A stretch of DNA of 64,000 nt from Opisthorchis felineus (taxonomy: Eukaryota; Platyhelminthes; Trematoda; Opisthorchiida; Opisthorchiidae). The position numbers and the translations under genes were made by a program. The stretch is taken from positions 323,119 to 387,118 of the forward strand of contig SJOL01005899.1 of NCBI GenBank assembly GCA_004794785.1, read 5' to 3'. Below the pieces are notes generated by a model. It saw only the letters and a list, made by a program, of their open reading frames with translations, did no database searches and was not told where the DNA came from. Shown piece after piece: positions 51,830 to 61,946 of this stretch (the first letter of the stretch is position 1; every line of letters starts with the position of its first letter).

Positions 51830-53640
51830 TTAAGTTTGATTGTTCCGCTGTATACTGAATTTGTTGCTCATTACTACCGGGTGTGATCCGTAGTAGGTGA
51901 TTTATCGTAGTCTAACTTCCTGCTATCTGATTGGCCGAAAGTGTACATTACATTTCCAGTAACTTACTGTCTTTCTACTGATTGGCTTGGTCCCCAATTG
52001 CAGTTTATCTTCATGAGCCTATGGACTCATTTGAATGTCTTCCCTCTTTGGAGCTCTAATTATTTTGCCCCGTTTGGTTCACGGATTTGGTAATTCTCAA
52101 TGTGAGCTGAGGGTTCTGGTCCAATTAATCGGTCCTTTCAGTTTGGACGTTTTCTTGTGTTAGTTCTTGGATTCTTCTACGATTCCTTGTTCCACTCAGG
52201 GTTTGATGATTCTGGATTTCTTTTTTCCTCGGACAGGGTCGACTTCATCGGCTGCTGATCAGGTGGTTATTGATCTGTTTGCAGAGCATGGCAAATAGCT
52301 TGCAAACGGGCTTGCATACGGGGCGACATCATCAATATGCAGTTAGGTGGGTACTTCCCCCTTGTGTGCGTGCGTTTATATAAAATTTCAAGGCTATCTG
52401 TTAACTTCTGATGTTATCAACTAGTTGGATGACAGTTTTCCGTGAATTTATTGGTCCGTAAACGATCTTTGTTGCGTTGTGATCTGCGTCACTTTGGGCC
52501 GACTGGTTTTCTCAATGCCCTCTATTTTTAGTAGTTTATTCCCCAGCTTTGATTGTTATTTTCCGATTTACATTGCGTTGTGGCCTGATCTCCCTGAGAT
52601 TGATTGGTTGCTTGCACCGCTCTTTTCTCTCCATTGTAACGGTTAGTGTCCCTGCATCCGCCAGTTAACCTGGTACTTTTGTTTATTGACTGGGTGCCTC
52701 CTCCAATCAAATAGTGTATCCGTTCGAATCAAGCCTTCCTGCTTTTCTTATGTGTTCCTAGTCTATTTGATTTTGCTGCTCAGATCTCTGTGGTTCTGGA
52801 GTTCCTTTGATCCCATTGGTTTATAAATAGGGCCGATTTCGATATATCTATTGATATTTCCTTCGGTGGAGTACCACGCCCTCATAAATTAACGTCCTTT
52901 CTTGGGCCAGCCAGGGTTGATGTCGATGCGCCCGTCGGTGGCCCTAGCAATGGAGTACCAAGCCTTCATAAATCCATGTTCTCTTTCTCTCGCTTGTCCT
53001 AGTATGCTGACGTGGTTCCAGTTGAATTTGTGTCCTTCTCAGTTTTAATGCACACAGGTGAGCGATAGTTGATCGTGTCTTCTAGTAGAAACCTTGTGTT
53101 GATTGACTCCTTTTGATTGTTTTCTCCCTGTTTGTCCCACGTACTGTGCATCAAAATTCTTGCATTGGGTTTTTTAGATGACATTTGTATTTTCCCTTGC
53201 ATTAGGTTTCCCCTTTGGTTTCGATAGCGCTTGTGTGCGTAGGACTGTGTATGGCGTGTTTGTCACTGCGTTTTTGTTGGTCCGTAAGACACTCATATCA
53301 TGCTGCCATAGTATTATTGCAGTCATCTCGGAAATGTTCCCAATGTATCGCAGTGACGTCATATTGCTTTGTCTCTAACCGTCGATTTTGTAGAGTTGCA
53401 TTTTCCTATAGACCATCAAATGGGATACCTTGGTAACCATTTCTTCGGAATATTTTGTATAAACCACTTTTTCCCTTTACCTCGGACTCCGTCGTGTTGA
53501 AATGTGTTTCAATTCAGTTGCATAGAGTCTGAATGCAGCTCTGTTTCTGATGGCTTGGATGGTTTCTGTAGTAGTTCAGAAGTTGATCCGTATGCGTAGA
53601 TTTTTTTCAGACCCCATTCGCTTTTGTCCATTTGGTAGCC
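51830..53640 (+). other. Strand-asymmetric T-rich tract
   Basis: Over about 1.8 kb the plus strand is strongly T-over-A: in several 60-base lines I count roughly 22-29 T against 7-14 A. The flanks are balanced. The tract lacks plus-strand coding potential over most of its length. A GGAGTACCA-x-GCC-x-TCATAAAT motif repeats at 52868-52889 and 52952-52973, 84 bp apart. It could be a degenerate element of unknown type or a long non-coding transcript. Confidence 0.5.
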
Positions 53641-56600
53641 TGGTGACGCGGCATTAAAAATGCCAGTTTGTAGTTGATTTCGTCCTTCACCGCAAACTTA
53701 ATATCATCAAAACCGATGTTTTCCAGTCGCATTGTTTGTTGCAGGTCACTTTTAGATAAACGCTCTTAATGGGATACCGTACAATATCAATGTTTACAAA
53801 ATAACATTGATGATATGAATGTCACGTCTGGTGATACGCTTTCTTCCATTTTTGGTAAAGTAAAACTCATCCAAAAGGGGACCTGGTGGTTTCATCTAAG
53901 CTGGGATTGGAAATGTTAGTCTCACCTAATGCAAGACTTTTTGGGATAGTATGCTCGTGAGGCAAAACCTCATTTGCAAATCAAGCTGGTGTTTCCGGAA
54001 GACTACCTCTTTTTGCTAGTGTGCTAAACAAAGGCCACCTGATGTTTCATTTGGAAAGATATAATAGATGTCGAATTATTTTTCTTGGTAGGAAGTCTCT
54101 TCTAAGGCTGGGGTGGACAGTACGTGAGCTTCTATCAACCTCATTAGCCGTGTCATACCAATGAAGAATTGTCCACATTATGGAGGCGAAAAGTCACAAT
54201 GATAAATCTTAATACCATTAACGGTATCATTATGTTCGGTGAAACTGAAACAACACTAGTCGATACAGTCTATAGTTATGATGGACAAATGTAACGCTTA
54301 CGAAGGACAATAGGTACAAGACAATAATCAGATTTACTGCTGGACGTCTGAATATCTTCTAGTGAAATTAACTTCGAATTTCAGGGTTCGAGAAGACAAA
54401 CAACAAGCATGCCCAAGGTGAGTTCGATTATTCTCATGTAGAGCAGGCATTTTCAAAAAGTATATTGAATGATGCATTGGAAATGATCAGTACTTTATCG
54501 ATTGGCGTTGCTCGATTTTTTCATCAACTGACAAGTGTTTTGCTGTAAAGACAGCACACATTAGCCGCTATTGCCTGAAAAACACCTGTCAGATTTGGTG
54601 GACTCTAGTCCTAATAATGGAACAATATTTTGGAATGTATTTCAAGTCGACAGGTCAATAACAGAGGGAAAATCCCCGATACGGTTGCAGTCATTCCGTT
54701 TTACTTGCTTACGGCCCATAAGAAAAAGCTGCTCTTGGGGTTATTTCAAGCACTTCTCAAAGCAGATAAGACTTTACAAGCTGTTTCATACAGATGAGTT
54801 TGTCTTCTCACTAAACAAGAAAATAGCTATTTTCATAGGACCATCAAAGTACCTAGGAATGCGGGTCAATCAATCGAAACATTTTCGCTCATGTCGGGCA
54901 AAAAACGCTCTAGAGCAGTTACTGTTCAACAAAGAGAGCGGATAGTTGAAAAAATGAGTCCGAATACAAAAAATTGTGGGTTATTCACCGGAGTAAAAAT
55001 CGTACAATCCAAAGGCGGTCTGCAATCTCAAGAATTCAAGTTGTTAAAAAGGGGTCTTTTGATCGCGTTGCATTATTACTGACTGGAATCATGTTGTGAC
55101 TTGCACAGTGCTGTTGCCCAAACAGTCTAAGGAAGAAGAGCAGGCGAGATGTGTTGATGCTGTACCAGATTTATTTTCGCACATACGCCATAGAGCATAG
55201 CAATCAATACAACAAAGGAACCAATCAGCGGGACGGATCACAAGCGTAGTGATAGCGACCAATAAAAAAAGTCAGATGGCGACGCCGAGGGTAGGGGTTC
55301 ACGACAATTGCTGCTGATGGAAAACAGAAAGAAAGCTTATGAGCCGAAGCTCAGTAAGCTAGGTTGTATATCATCAATATACATAAACCAAAACGACAGA
55401 CGCTCATGCCTCACAATAGGCAACGTGTATTCCCTGCACCTACACGATATCGCAACGTTTGGAGATTGAAGGTCTACTGGAGCTGTATCCACAGGGTATT
55501 CCGTTCAGTATTTGGATCTGTTTCCGCCTAAATGTGAGCTTTAGAAAGATGAACATTTTCTGACTATACTGGCTACGTCAAACTTTTGAAGCGATTGCTA
55601 ACCGATAGCAGCACAGACCTTACTCATTGCCAGGACCGACTGATGTGACTTCCTTTTCGACCAATAGTTTATTGGCTGAAGTGGCTATTTGTGTACCGGT
55701 ACTGTGTTTCAGTTGTGCATTTCATCCGGGAAGTGAAATCGACCTAAGCTAACTAACCGGTAGGCGTTGTGTACCGGATTCATTATTTTACTGAGAATCT
55801 CATAAGGGGATTAAGGCTCTGAACTTTGGGAATGTGAGCGTAATCTTCTTCCATCCAAATGAGGTTGTTTTGTTGGCATGGCGATGAGCTTACATCCACA
55901 CAGGGCATCTATAAACTGTACTTTGCAGACAACAACAATTTGGATGGATTGACTGTCGAACCAGTTGCCATGCAAGTGATTAATAAACATAGCGAATGCT
56001 ACGAACGTGTGTTCTTCGTAGCACTGCCTAAATTAGTTATACTATCGCGTCCTGAATATATGCTGTGTTCGCCACCATCGTCTATACGGTGAATTCCATC
56101 TCGTTTTCTACAGTGTTTAGAATTACACAGACATGTCGGCTTCACGTGAGTTTGCAGGACGTAAACGCAGCTCCTTGTGGGGTTGAAGTTGCGTAAGCAA
56201 TCAATGAAGACATGAGTAAAGCGAGCACATATCTTGGGCCACATTGTTCCCGGCAAGGCTGATTTCATCTGGTGAGGCTATCAGTTGTTTAGGTATAGTA
56301 CAGCTGTTAGTTCTTAACCTTTCGATGTTGCACAGCTCAGAGCACGTCGAACCTGCGAAGTGCGGACAGTGGTGCACGCATGGGGAAGCATTGCACTGAA
56401 CAAACATTGCTCTGCGGCAGGAACTTCCACAACGGTGGTGCACAAAGATGAACAATACCGAATCTTAGTAAACCTTAGCGTCCTAACCGACCGCTAGCCC
56501 GGAGAGACCGACATTTATCGTCCCTTTATGAACACCAGCCGATTATACGCGCAAGTCCATCGTTGCTTCTCGGCTACTGTCCATGGTAATTATGACCTAA

Positions 56601-58103
56601 CAGGCTGTTTCGACGTACATCTGCCCCTTCATCACACACCACTGATGATAGAATGTCTCTCACATAGGGTAACTTTTAGAATAAACAACGGGGATTCTAC
56701 CAAAAGCACCAGCTCGGGTAATTCCCTAGCAGGACCAATGAACATAGAATTGAATTTCATAAAAAAAACTCACCCCTTTCCGTTAATCTGCCAAGTTCAG
56801 CTGAATTCACCATGTGATTCCGTGCCATACACTGCAGCCCGACTGGATAGAGCACGAAGTACAGAGAAAGAAGCCTATCTCAACAGCCCACAAAGATGGT
56901 GGTACAAACAAAACTTAGATATGAAATGGTATTCCGAATCAGGATAACTTAGATCAGTAACCAGTTGAATTTTGCTGTCTGTCGTCAGAATTAGTGTACG
57001 TTCAGTGAAGTCATGCGTAACTGAACTTACAAACGCCACTCAGTTCATATTACAAGAAAGCAGAACTTTCGTAGATTCCATTGTTTTGTTGAGAAAATGT
57101 CCGTTGGACAGTTGAGCAAAAGAAATCCATCTTCCTTCCTACTGGGAAACTACTCTAACTGCTGCGGTCAAATAATATCGAATGCGTTTGTGTTCAGACT
57201 CCAGTACACCAAGAATAAGAATCAAGAAATATGTGGAGTAGATCGATGTCTACAGCAATGTGCAAGTTGGGAATTAGCAGAATATGCGCTTCTCCGCACT
57301 ACAAGCCTATTATTATAGTTCGTCATTGAGCACGACCAAAACAATCGGGATTCCAGAGCTTGATGCATTCCGTTACATCTATCCGGCTGCTTAACCGTTC
57401 TGCGACCTAATAATTCCTTACTTTATTCGGCTACAAGATGTTCGAAGCAGTTTAGATTAATCAAGCACTTCTAAAACCGTAGACAATCGGTTTGAGCAGA
57501 CGAAGACCGTTTAAAAGGAACGGTCTAAATGTTCACATTAATGGGATAGACTCAAAAGGGGACCATCCTGCGGAGCAAACAAGTAAATAGTATATTCCTC
57601 GTTTTCGCAGTAGTACGATCAATCACAAAAAAATGGTGAAATGATTTTAGAACCACGTCTATTCGAGCTCCAGAAGGAAAGCCACCCACTGAACAAGACC
57701 GCTGTATTCATTCACAACCAGCATTGACAGTCAAGAAGGTGGGATCATCATCTGAAAAGCTGCTGTTTTTAAGTGGTGCCTCAAAGGAAATAAAGTCTGC
57801 GAGCAATACAATTATTTGCAAATTAATCTGGTTTTAACGCGAGACTCAAATTAATCCCAAATACCAGGGGGAAAATGCATGTTTTCGGAAATTTCTTCTG
57901 ACTGATAATATCATCCAGAAAGATTCTGCTAAGTACAATTTTTTTCTAGGCGCCTGATATCCCGTTGCGGTTTACAAAATGGTACGCCAACATCGAGTCT
58001 TGTTTAAACTTAGGCCGATGGATTGTTTTGGTATTCATAGGATGTACCCACGATTTTATTTCCAAGTGTAACAAAATTAGTTCAGTAGTATTGGCGGTGT
58101 CTA
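53641..58103. other. Region without a recognised gene
   Basis: About 4.5 kb. Plus-strand open stretches at 54571-54945 (124 codons) and 56528-56947 (139 codons) have no recognisable domain or clear splice context. A weak match to the dispersed repeat family (TTTGCAAATTAATCTGG then GCGAGACTCAA) lies near 57815-57850. Otherwise nothing is seen. Confidence 0.4.
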
Positions 58104-58376
58104 TCGTATGTTTTTGAAGAGCATGGTCACAAACATAAAAAGCGAATCCGAGCGATAGATGTGGGGGGGGGGGGGAGTAAATGAGAATATTTGCTAAAAC
58201 GGTGGGAACGTTCCATTCGGAGGCCATCAATAGTTCCCAGTCACAAAAGATGAACTCCAACGTATGCAAGAATGCTTGATAACGAAACACACATGTAAAG
58301 ACCAGCAACGAACGATGCTGAATGTTTATCAAGGCACAGCAAGTGCTAGCAGAGTCAAGACTCGCACATCAGGCAC
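58104..58376 (-). repeat. 3' UTR of the R2-like element (terminal repeat, copy 1)
   Basis: Begins on the minus strand shortly after the endonuclease stop with TGCCTGATGTGCGAGTCTTG and ends at CTTCAAAAACATACGAT. It matches 61666-61943 over about 270 bp in the same orientation. It carries a 13-base G run (58163-58175, C run on the minus strand) that replaces a short mixed segment in the other copy. Identity by eye is about 75-80 percent. Confidence 0.8.
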
Positions 58377-58429
58377 AAGGCGTCCGTCATACTGGGTCAG
58401 GTGTGGAATTCGATGGCAATTGTGAGCAC

Positions 58430-58860
58430 TCAACGCCATGTACCACGCATAAAAGTGTCGTAAGTATGCAGACAGCCCGAAATGGAGGGTAAACACAAGT
58501 CACTGAATGTAGCCTTATGCAGTCCCAGTCCAACAACATCCTTGGTGGAATGAGGAAGGGAGATCCCTCGATATGAAATGATCATCGGTTGATGAACCAA
58601 AAAGTCAGCATCATAATCGATGGCATGTAGGGCTGAGATGACTGAGACGGAACACTTATTAGCACCATACATCTGCTTCTTCTCAAACCACACGGTCACT
58701 AAGCACCCGTCTGAGACCATGCTTACTGTCTATCGCAGTGTCTCTGCTTTCCAGAACGACAATTAGGTCAGGCTTAATAGAAGACGTCGATGTAGGTGCT
58801 CTCAAATCTTCAAAGACGGTGTATTCCAGGCAACAACGATGTTTCGCGAGTTCCCTTGCA
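58430..58860 (-). pseudogene. R2-like endonuclease domain
   Basis: The minus strand carries LEYTVFEDLRAP, then KPDLIVVLESRDTAID (58755-58775 encodes KPDLIVV), then VWFEKKQMYGANKCSV and, at the end, DVVGLGLHKATFSDLCL and TYDTFMRGTWR-stop. The K/R-PD followed by a later D is the catalytic signature of the R2 restriction-like endonuclease. A frameshift separates the PD block from the EKKQ block. The domain nicks the target for target-primed reverse transcription in active elements. Here it is broken. Confidence 0.78.
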
Positions 58861-59149
58861 ATCTAATTATGACAGGCACATGTGGTACTGTGCGTGATCC
58901 AGCAGGACTGTAGAATATGCACCAAACTCTCCGGTTGACCACAGTTTGCACGACAGAAGATTGCTTGGCCCCCATGACCAGGTCGGGCGCTTCTAACTCT
59001 CGTCCGCAGTGGTATGCAACGGAGCTGGATACCGCGGATAAATATCCGAGGAAACACGCGTTATAGAAAAACAAGTAATCACTTCGAGAGAGGCAAAGCG
59101 ACCAACTTTTACAAACCGCGACCATCAACGCTGTTGTGCAGACTACCAC
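58802..59149 (-). pseudogene. R2-like CCHC knuckle region
   Basis: CRANCGQPESLVHILQSC at 58902-58955 (minus) is a C-x3-C-x7-H-x4-C knuckle with the R2-typical CG-x-PESL-x-HILQ-x-C context. It is preceded by a RTRVRSARPGHGG stretch that matches the R2 NALPTR-x-x-x-x-RG-type lead-in. The knuckle lies in a different frame from the RT segment, so a frameshift lies near 59150-59180. Confidence 0.82.
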
Positions 59150-59179
59150 CCCAAGCAGCCACCAGCTCCTCCCTGGTGT

Positions 59180-60492
59180 TCAGGTAGGTACCTTGGGCTC
59201 AGATCGGAGGGCTGAGATCCCAAACAGCCTTACCAAATTCGGAATCATCGACCACATTGTGTAATACTCAGCACTTGATAGACAGAAGCTTTCAATACGC
59301 GTTCTCCGCTGCATCGGGAGACTCAGACTTGGGAAACCGAATCCCCCATTTTGTTTACCGGTGTGAATGCAGCTGACTGGGGTGCACTTCGGTAGACGCT
59401 GGCAGCCACGAATAGATTGGCTGACGTAATTGTCCAACCTTTTGAGCTTGTTTCGGTGGACTTGGCCGAGCACGAGCGAATATGTTAGTCCCGGTATCAA
59501 GTAGTTCCTTGTGATCTCCATTAATCGATGTGACTTCAACGGGGCACAGATCACCTCATCGAGCAGTTGTTGTGGGTGGTTGCAAATTCTCTTCCCCTTG
59601 AAAGTAAAGGAGATGCCCAAATATGTCACGGTGCTTGTCGGACACAGAGGATTGATGAGTTCCTCAGCGAAGAAAGAAGTTTCGACTGAGACTGTTGTCG
59701 CCTCCAAAATCCCCATTGAATTCGTCTTTCGGGCGTGGATCGTCATACCAGCTCTTCCCAACTCGACCGCAGCAGATTCAAGCTTCCCTTTAGGGCGACG
59801 CTGACTTTCTGCACACACGACCCAGTCGCCAGCGAAAGCAAAACCATCCACCAAGGTGTCACGAAACTGTTATCCCAGTTGCGGCATCGACAGTCCAAGG
59901 ACTTCATCCAGTGCTATAATGAACAATATTCGTGAGAGTGGATCTTCATACCTCATACTTCTGTGGCAGTAAACCTCGGGAGTGGGGAAAACTGCTACAG
60001 CATTTACATGGGGCTGTGCGATGTATCAAATTAGAGGTGACAGTGCACCAAACGTCTCGGCAGATCTGACAATTGTGTCATGCGAAACCGAATCGAAAAA
60101 TTTAGAGATACCTACAACCGACGGACTGAGGTTAGGAGCAGTCGCTGTAGAGTGACAAAGCAGGGTGTTTAACAGTGATGTAGCTTCCAACTAACGTCTC
60201 GGTGTAGAAATGCAAAGTGAAGTGAGGGCAGTTGAAATCTACAGCACCAGCGATCAGCAAGCACTTTATGAAAGTATCGAACCAGAATGGATGATACGGA
60301 GATCGGTCTCAGTTGGTCCGGTGAAAATGGATTTGGGACCTTCGGAAATACAGTAGTACGAACACGACACAGATACGACGGACCACCTCCAGATAATAAG
60401 AGCGAGTTGAAATAACCAGCGGGGGCGTTGGCCTTGCACCGGCGAAGTATCCTGGGCGTGAGCTTCTCCAGACCTGCGGACGAATCGCCCAT
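59180..60492 (-). pseudogene. R2-like reverse transcriptase domain
   Basis: Visible blocks on the minus strand, 5' to 3': LEKLTPRILRRCKANAPAG then LFNSLLL-like and RTTVFPKVPNPFSPDQLRPI (60169-60492), motif A FDSVSHD at 60077-60097, a degenerate RQGDPLS block (RYEDPLSRILFIIALDEVLG, near 59890-59960), motif C FAGDWVV at 59816-59836, then YLGISFTFKGKR, RNYLIPGLTYSL and a RLPKCTPVSCIH / GGFGFPSLS block. Motif C should be F/YADD; the A-G-D-W here removes the second catalytic Asp position. Frameshifts and stops break the frame between 59855 and 60168. The polymerase is therefore inactive. Confidence 0.85.
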
Positions 60493-60563
60493 TAGACGGA
60501 TCGTACGACCGAATTCTTCACCCGTAATTGGCTCTAGTCAAATGATATCACTGCGCCACTTGC

Positions 60564-61505
60564 CTACCTATCCACGTGTATTGGAGCAGACAGCACCTGT
60601 TTCCAGTACTGCTCGGCGTTCAGAGGTAAGCCGCAGTTACCATTGTATAGATCCTTCCATGACCCATCGAGCACAGCACACGCTGCATCTTTCCGTCTTT
60701 GGTGGTATAGGGTCTGTATGACGGCGTAGATGGCTCGGCGGATCTGCTTTTGGTTGGCCGGCACACGATGGGCTAGCTTACGACGGCGTCGGGAGACAGG
60801 ATTCCACGTGTGTGAAAATTTCTTGGAGTCGTGCAGGTCCGGAAGTGACGGGATTTGCTCCGGTGTCATAATGCCAGACTGTAGCCCTCGGGTAGACGTC
60901 AGGTCAACACTAGCGAGCAAACTGCCAGGATAGGATTCCAAGAGTGACAAGGCACAATCCACGTTTTTTTTTACTAGACGCTATGGTCTTTAGAGTCTGA
61001 CGAATGCGGAGCTGTTTGACCCATTGTTTGATCAGGGCCACTAGATGATGATTCGACTAGCTGTGCTTGCCAGTTAAGCACCCGTAACCTAGTTTATATG
61101 CTGAAACCCGATCGACCAGAAAACCATTGCTTCAATCTCACGAACAGCGCGATTTTCGTGTCACAAGACGGATATGAATTGTTAACCAGATTCAAGAGTG
61201 ATCGTGACCCTTGTTCGGGCCAGTAGGCATCGGAATTCTTCACTCGACCAAGCTTATCTGCATTATGCTGGGTGGGGTGTGCCTGTCGGCGATGCTGATT
61301 GTCGCCAGTCTTCGTCGGAAAAAGGTGGGAAGAGTCATCGCAGGATAATTGGGCAACCACGTTCTTGCCAACACTTTCATTTACATGAACTTGACCGTGG
61401 GCTACCAAGCCATCCTCCAATTTGCAGCACTTGCCACAGTTATCACACGAATCCTCACGAGTGTCTCCTGTGTACTGGTTGGAACTGGCACGGAGATGCC
61501 AGGTG
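60564..61505 (-). pseudogene. R2-like N-terminal zinc-finger region and linker
   Basis: CDNCGKCCKLEDGLVAHGQV-H at 61385-61447 is a good C-x2-C-x12-H-x3-H finger. A second finger at 61277-61342 has lost one Cys (CDDS) but keeps F-x-TKTG-x-x-QHRRQAHP, which is typical of R2 fingers and is followed by the expected HNADKL-x-RVKNS block, where a Myb-like domain should begin with W. Further on, RRRRKLAHRVPANQKQIRRA and a DGSWKDLYNG block belong to the linker before the RT. In R2 these modules bind the target DNA. Stops near 60963-61093 break the frame. Confidence 0.78.
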
Positions 61506-61592
61506 ATTCGTTCTACATTGTCTAAAGTAACCAGGACATTGAAACCAAACAGGGTGGTTAGCCCTGTATGGAGTTACTGAACACCTAGCTCA

Positions 61593-61651
61593 CCCAGACT
61601 GACGTCTGGGCTACTCAGTCGGCACTACGAAGGTGGTTCAGCGCGCCGACT
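61593..61651 (-). repeat. Two consecutive hairpins at the R2-like 5' end
   Basis: Arms AGTCGGC (61617-61623) and GCCGACT (61645-61651) enclose 21 bases. Adjacent to them CCCAGAC-TGAC-GTCTGGG (61593-61610) is a perfect 7-bp stem with a 4-base loop. On the minus strand both lie just after the junction with the upstream repeat, that is, at the likely 5' end of the element. R2 elements often start with a self-cleaving HDV-like ribozyme; the fold here has not been modelled. Confidence 0.6.
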
Positions 61652-61665
61652 ATTACTACTACTAT

Positions 61666-61943
61666 ATCATTTATTTTTGAAGAACATGATCACAAAAATA
61701 AAAAGCAAATGCAAGCGATAGATGTGGAAGCGTTACAGGAGAATATTAGAAAAAAAGAGGAAAGCTTTTCATTCGAAGTCGTATCACTAGCAGTTCCAGT
61801 CGGACAAGATGAATCCCAGCGTGTGTAAGAATGTTTGGTATGGAAACACGCGTGTAAAGACCAGCAAGCGGAGAAAGGACATTGCTAAATGTTCTTCAAG
61901 GCGCGGTAAACGCTAGCACAGTCAAGACTCGCACATCAGGCAC
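61666..61943 (-). repeat. Second copy of the R2-like 3' UTR, upstream of the element
   Basis: Same orientation as 58104-58376. On the minus strand it is preceded by CATTAGTAGTAGTAGTGGTG and followed by an AATAAA (61670-61675) and a TAGTAGTAGTAATAATAG microsatellite tail, after which the R2-like 5' end begins. The 5' truncation at the UTR and the simple tail suggest a separate, 5'-truncated insertion of the same family placed directly upstream, in head-to-tail order. Confidence 0.75.
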
Positions 61944-61946
61944 CAC

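Larger units (their letters stand above)
58104..61665 (-). mobile_element. R2-clade non-LTR retrotransposon, near full length, inactive
   Basis: A ~3.5-kb element on the minus strand with one ancestral ORF broken by frameshifts and stops. The order of parts is the R2 order: N-terminal C2H2 zinc fingers, a linker that in R2 carries a Myb-like domain, reverse transcriptase, a CCHC knuckle and a restriction-like endonuclease. A 3' UTR of about 300 bp follows. The 5' region has two hairpins, and the 3' UTR sequence is repeated upstream of the 5' end. R2 elements classically insert in 28S rRNA genes, but no rRNA sequence is seen at either border, so this copy sits elsewhere or belongs to a related site-relaxed lineage. 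Confidence 0.85.

Noticed and set aside
58104..61943. LTR retrotransposon flanked by LTRs
   Set aside because: The terminal repeats look LTR-like in placement, but the internal domains are R2-type (zinc fingers, RT, CCHC, PD endonuclease) and the repeat ends in a 3' UTR with AATAAA and a simple tail.
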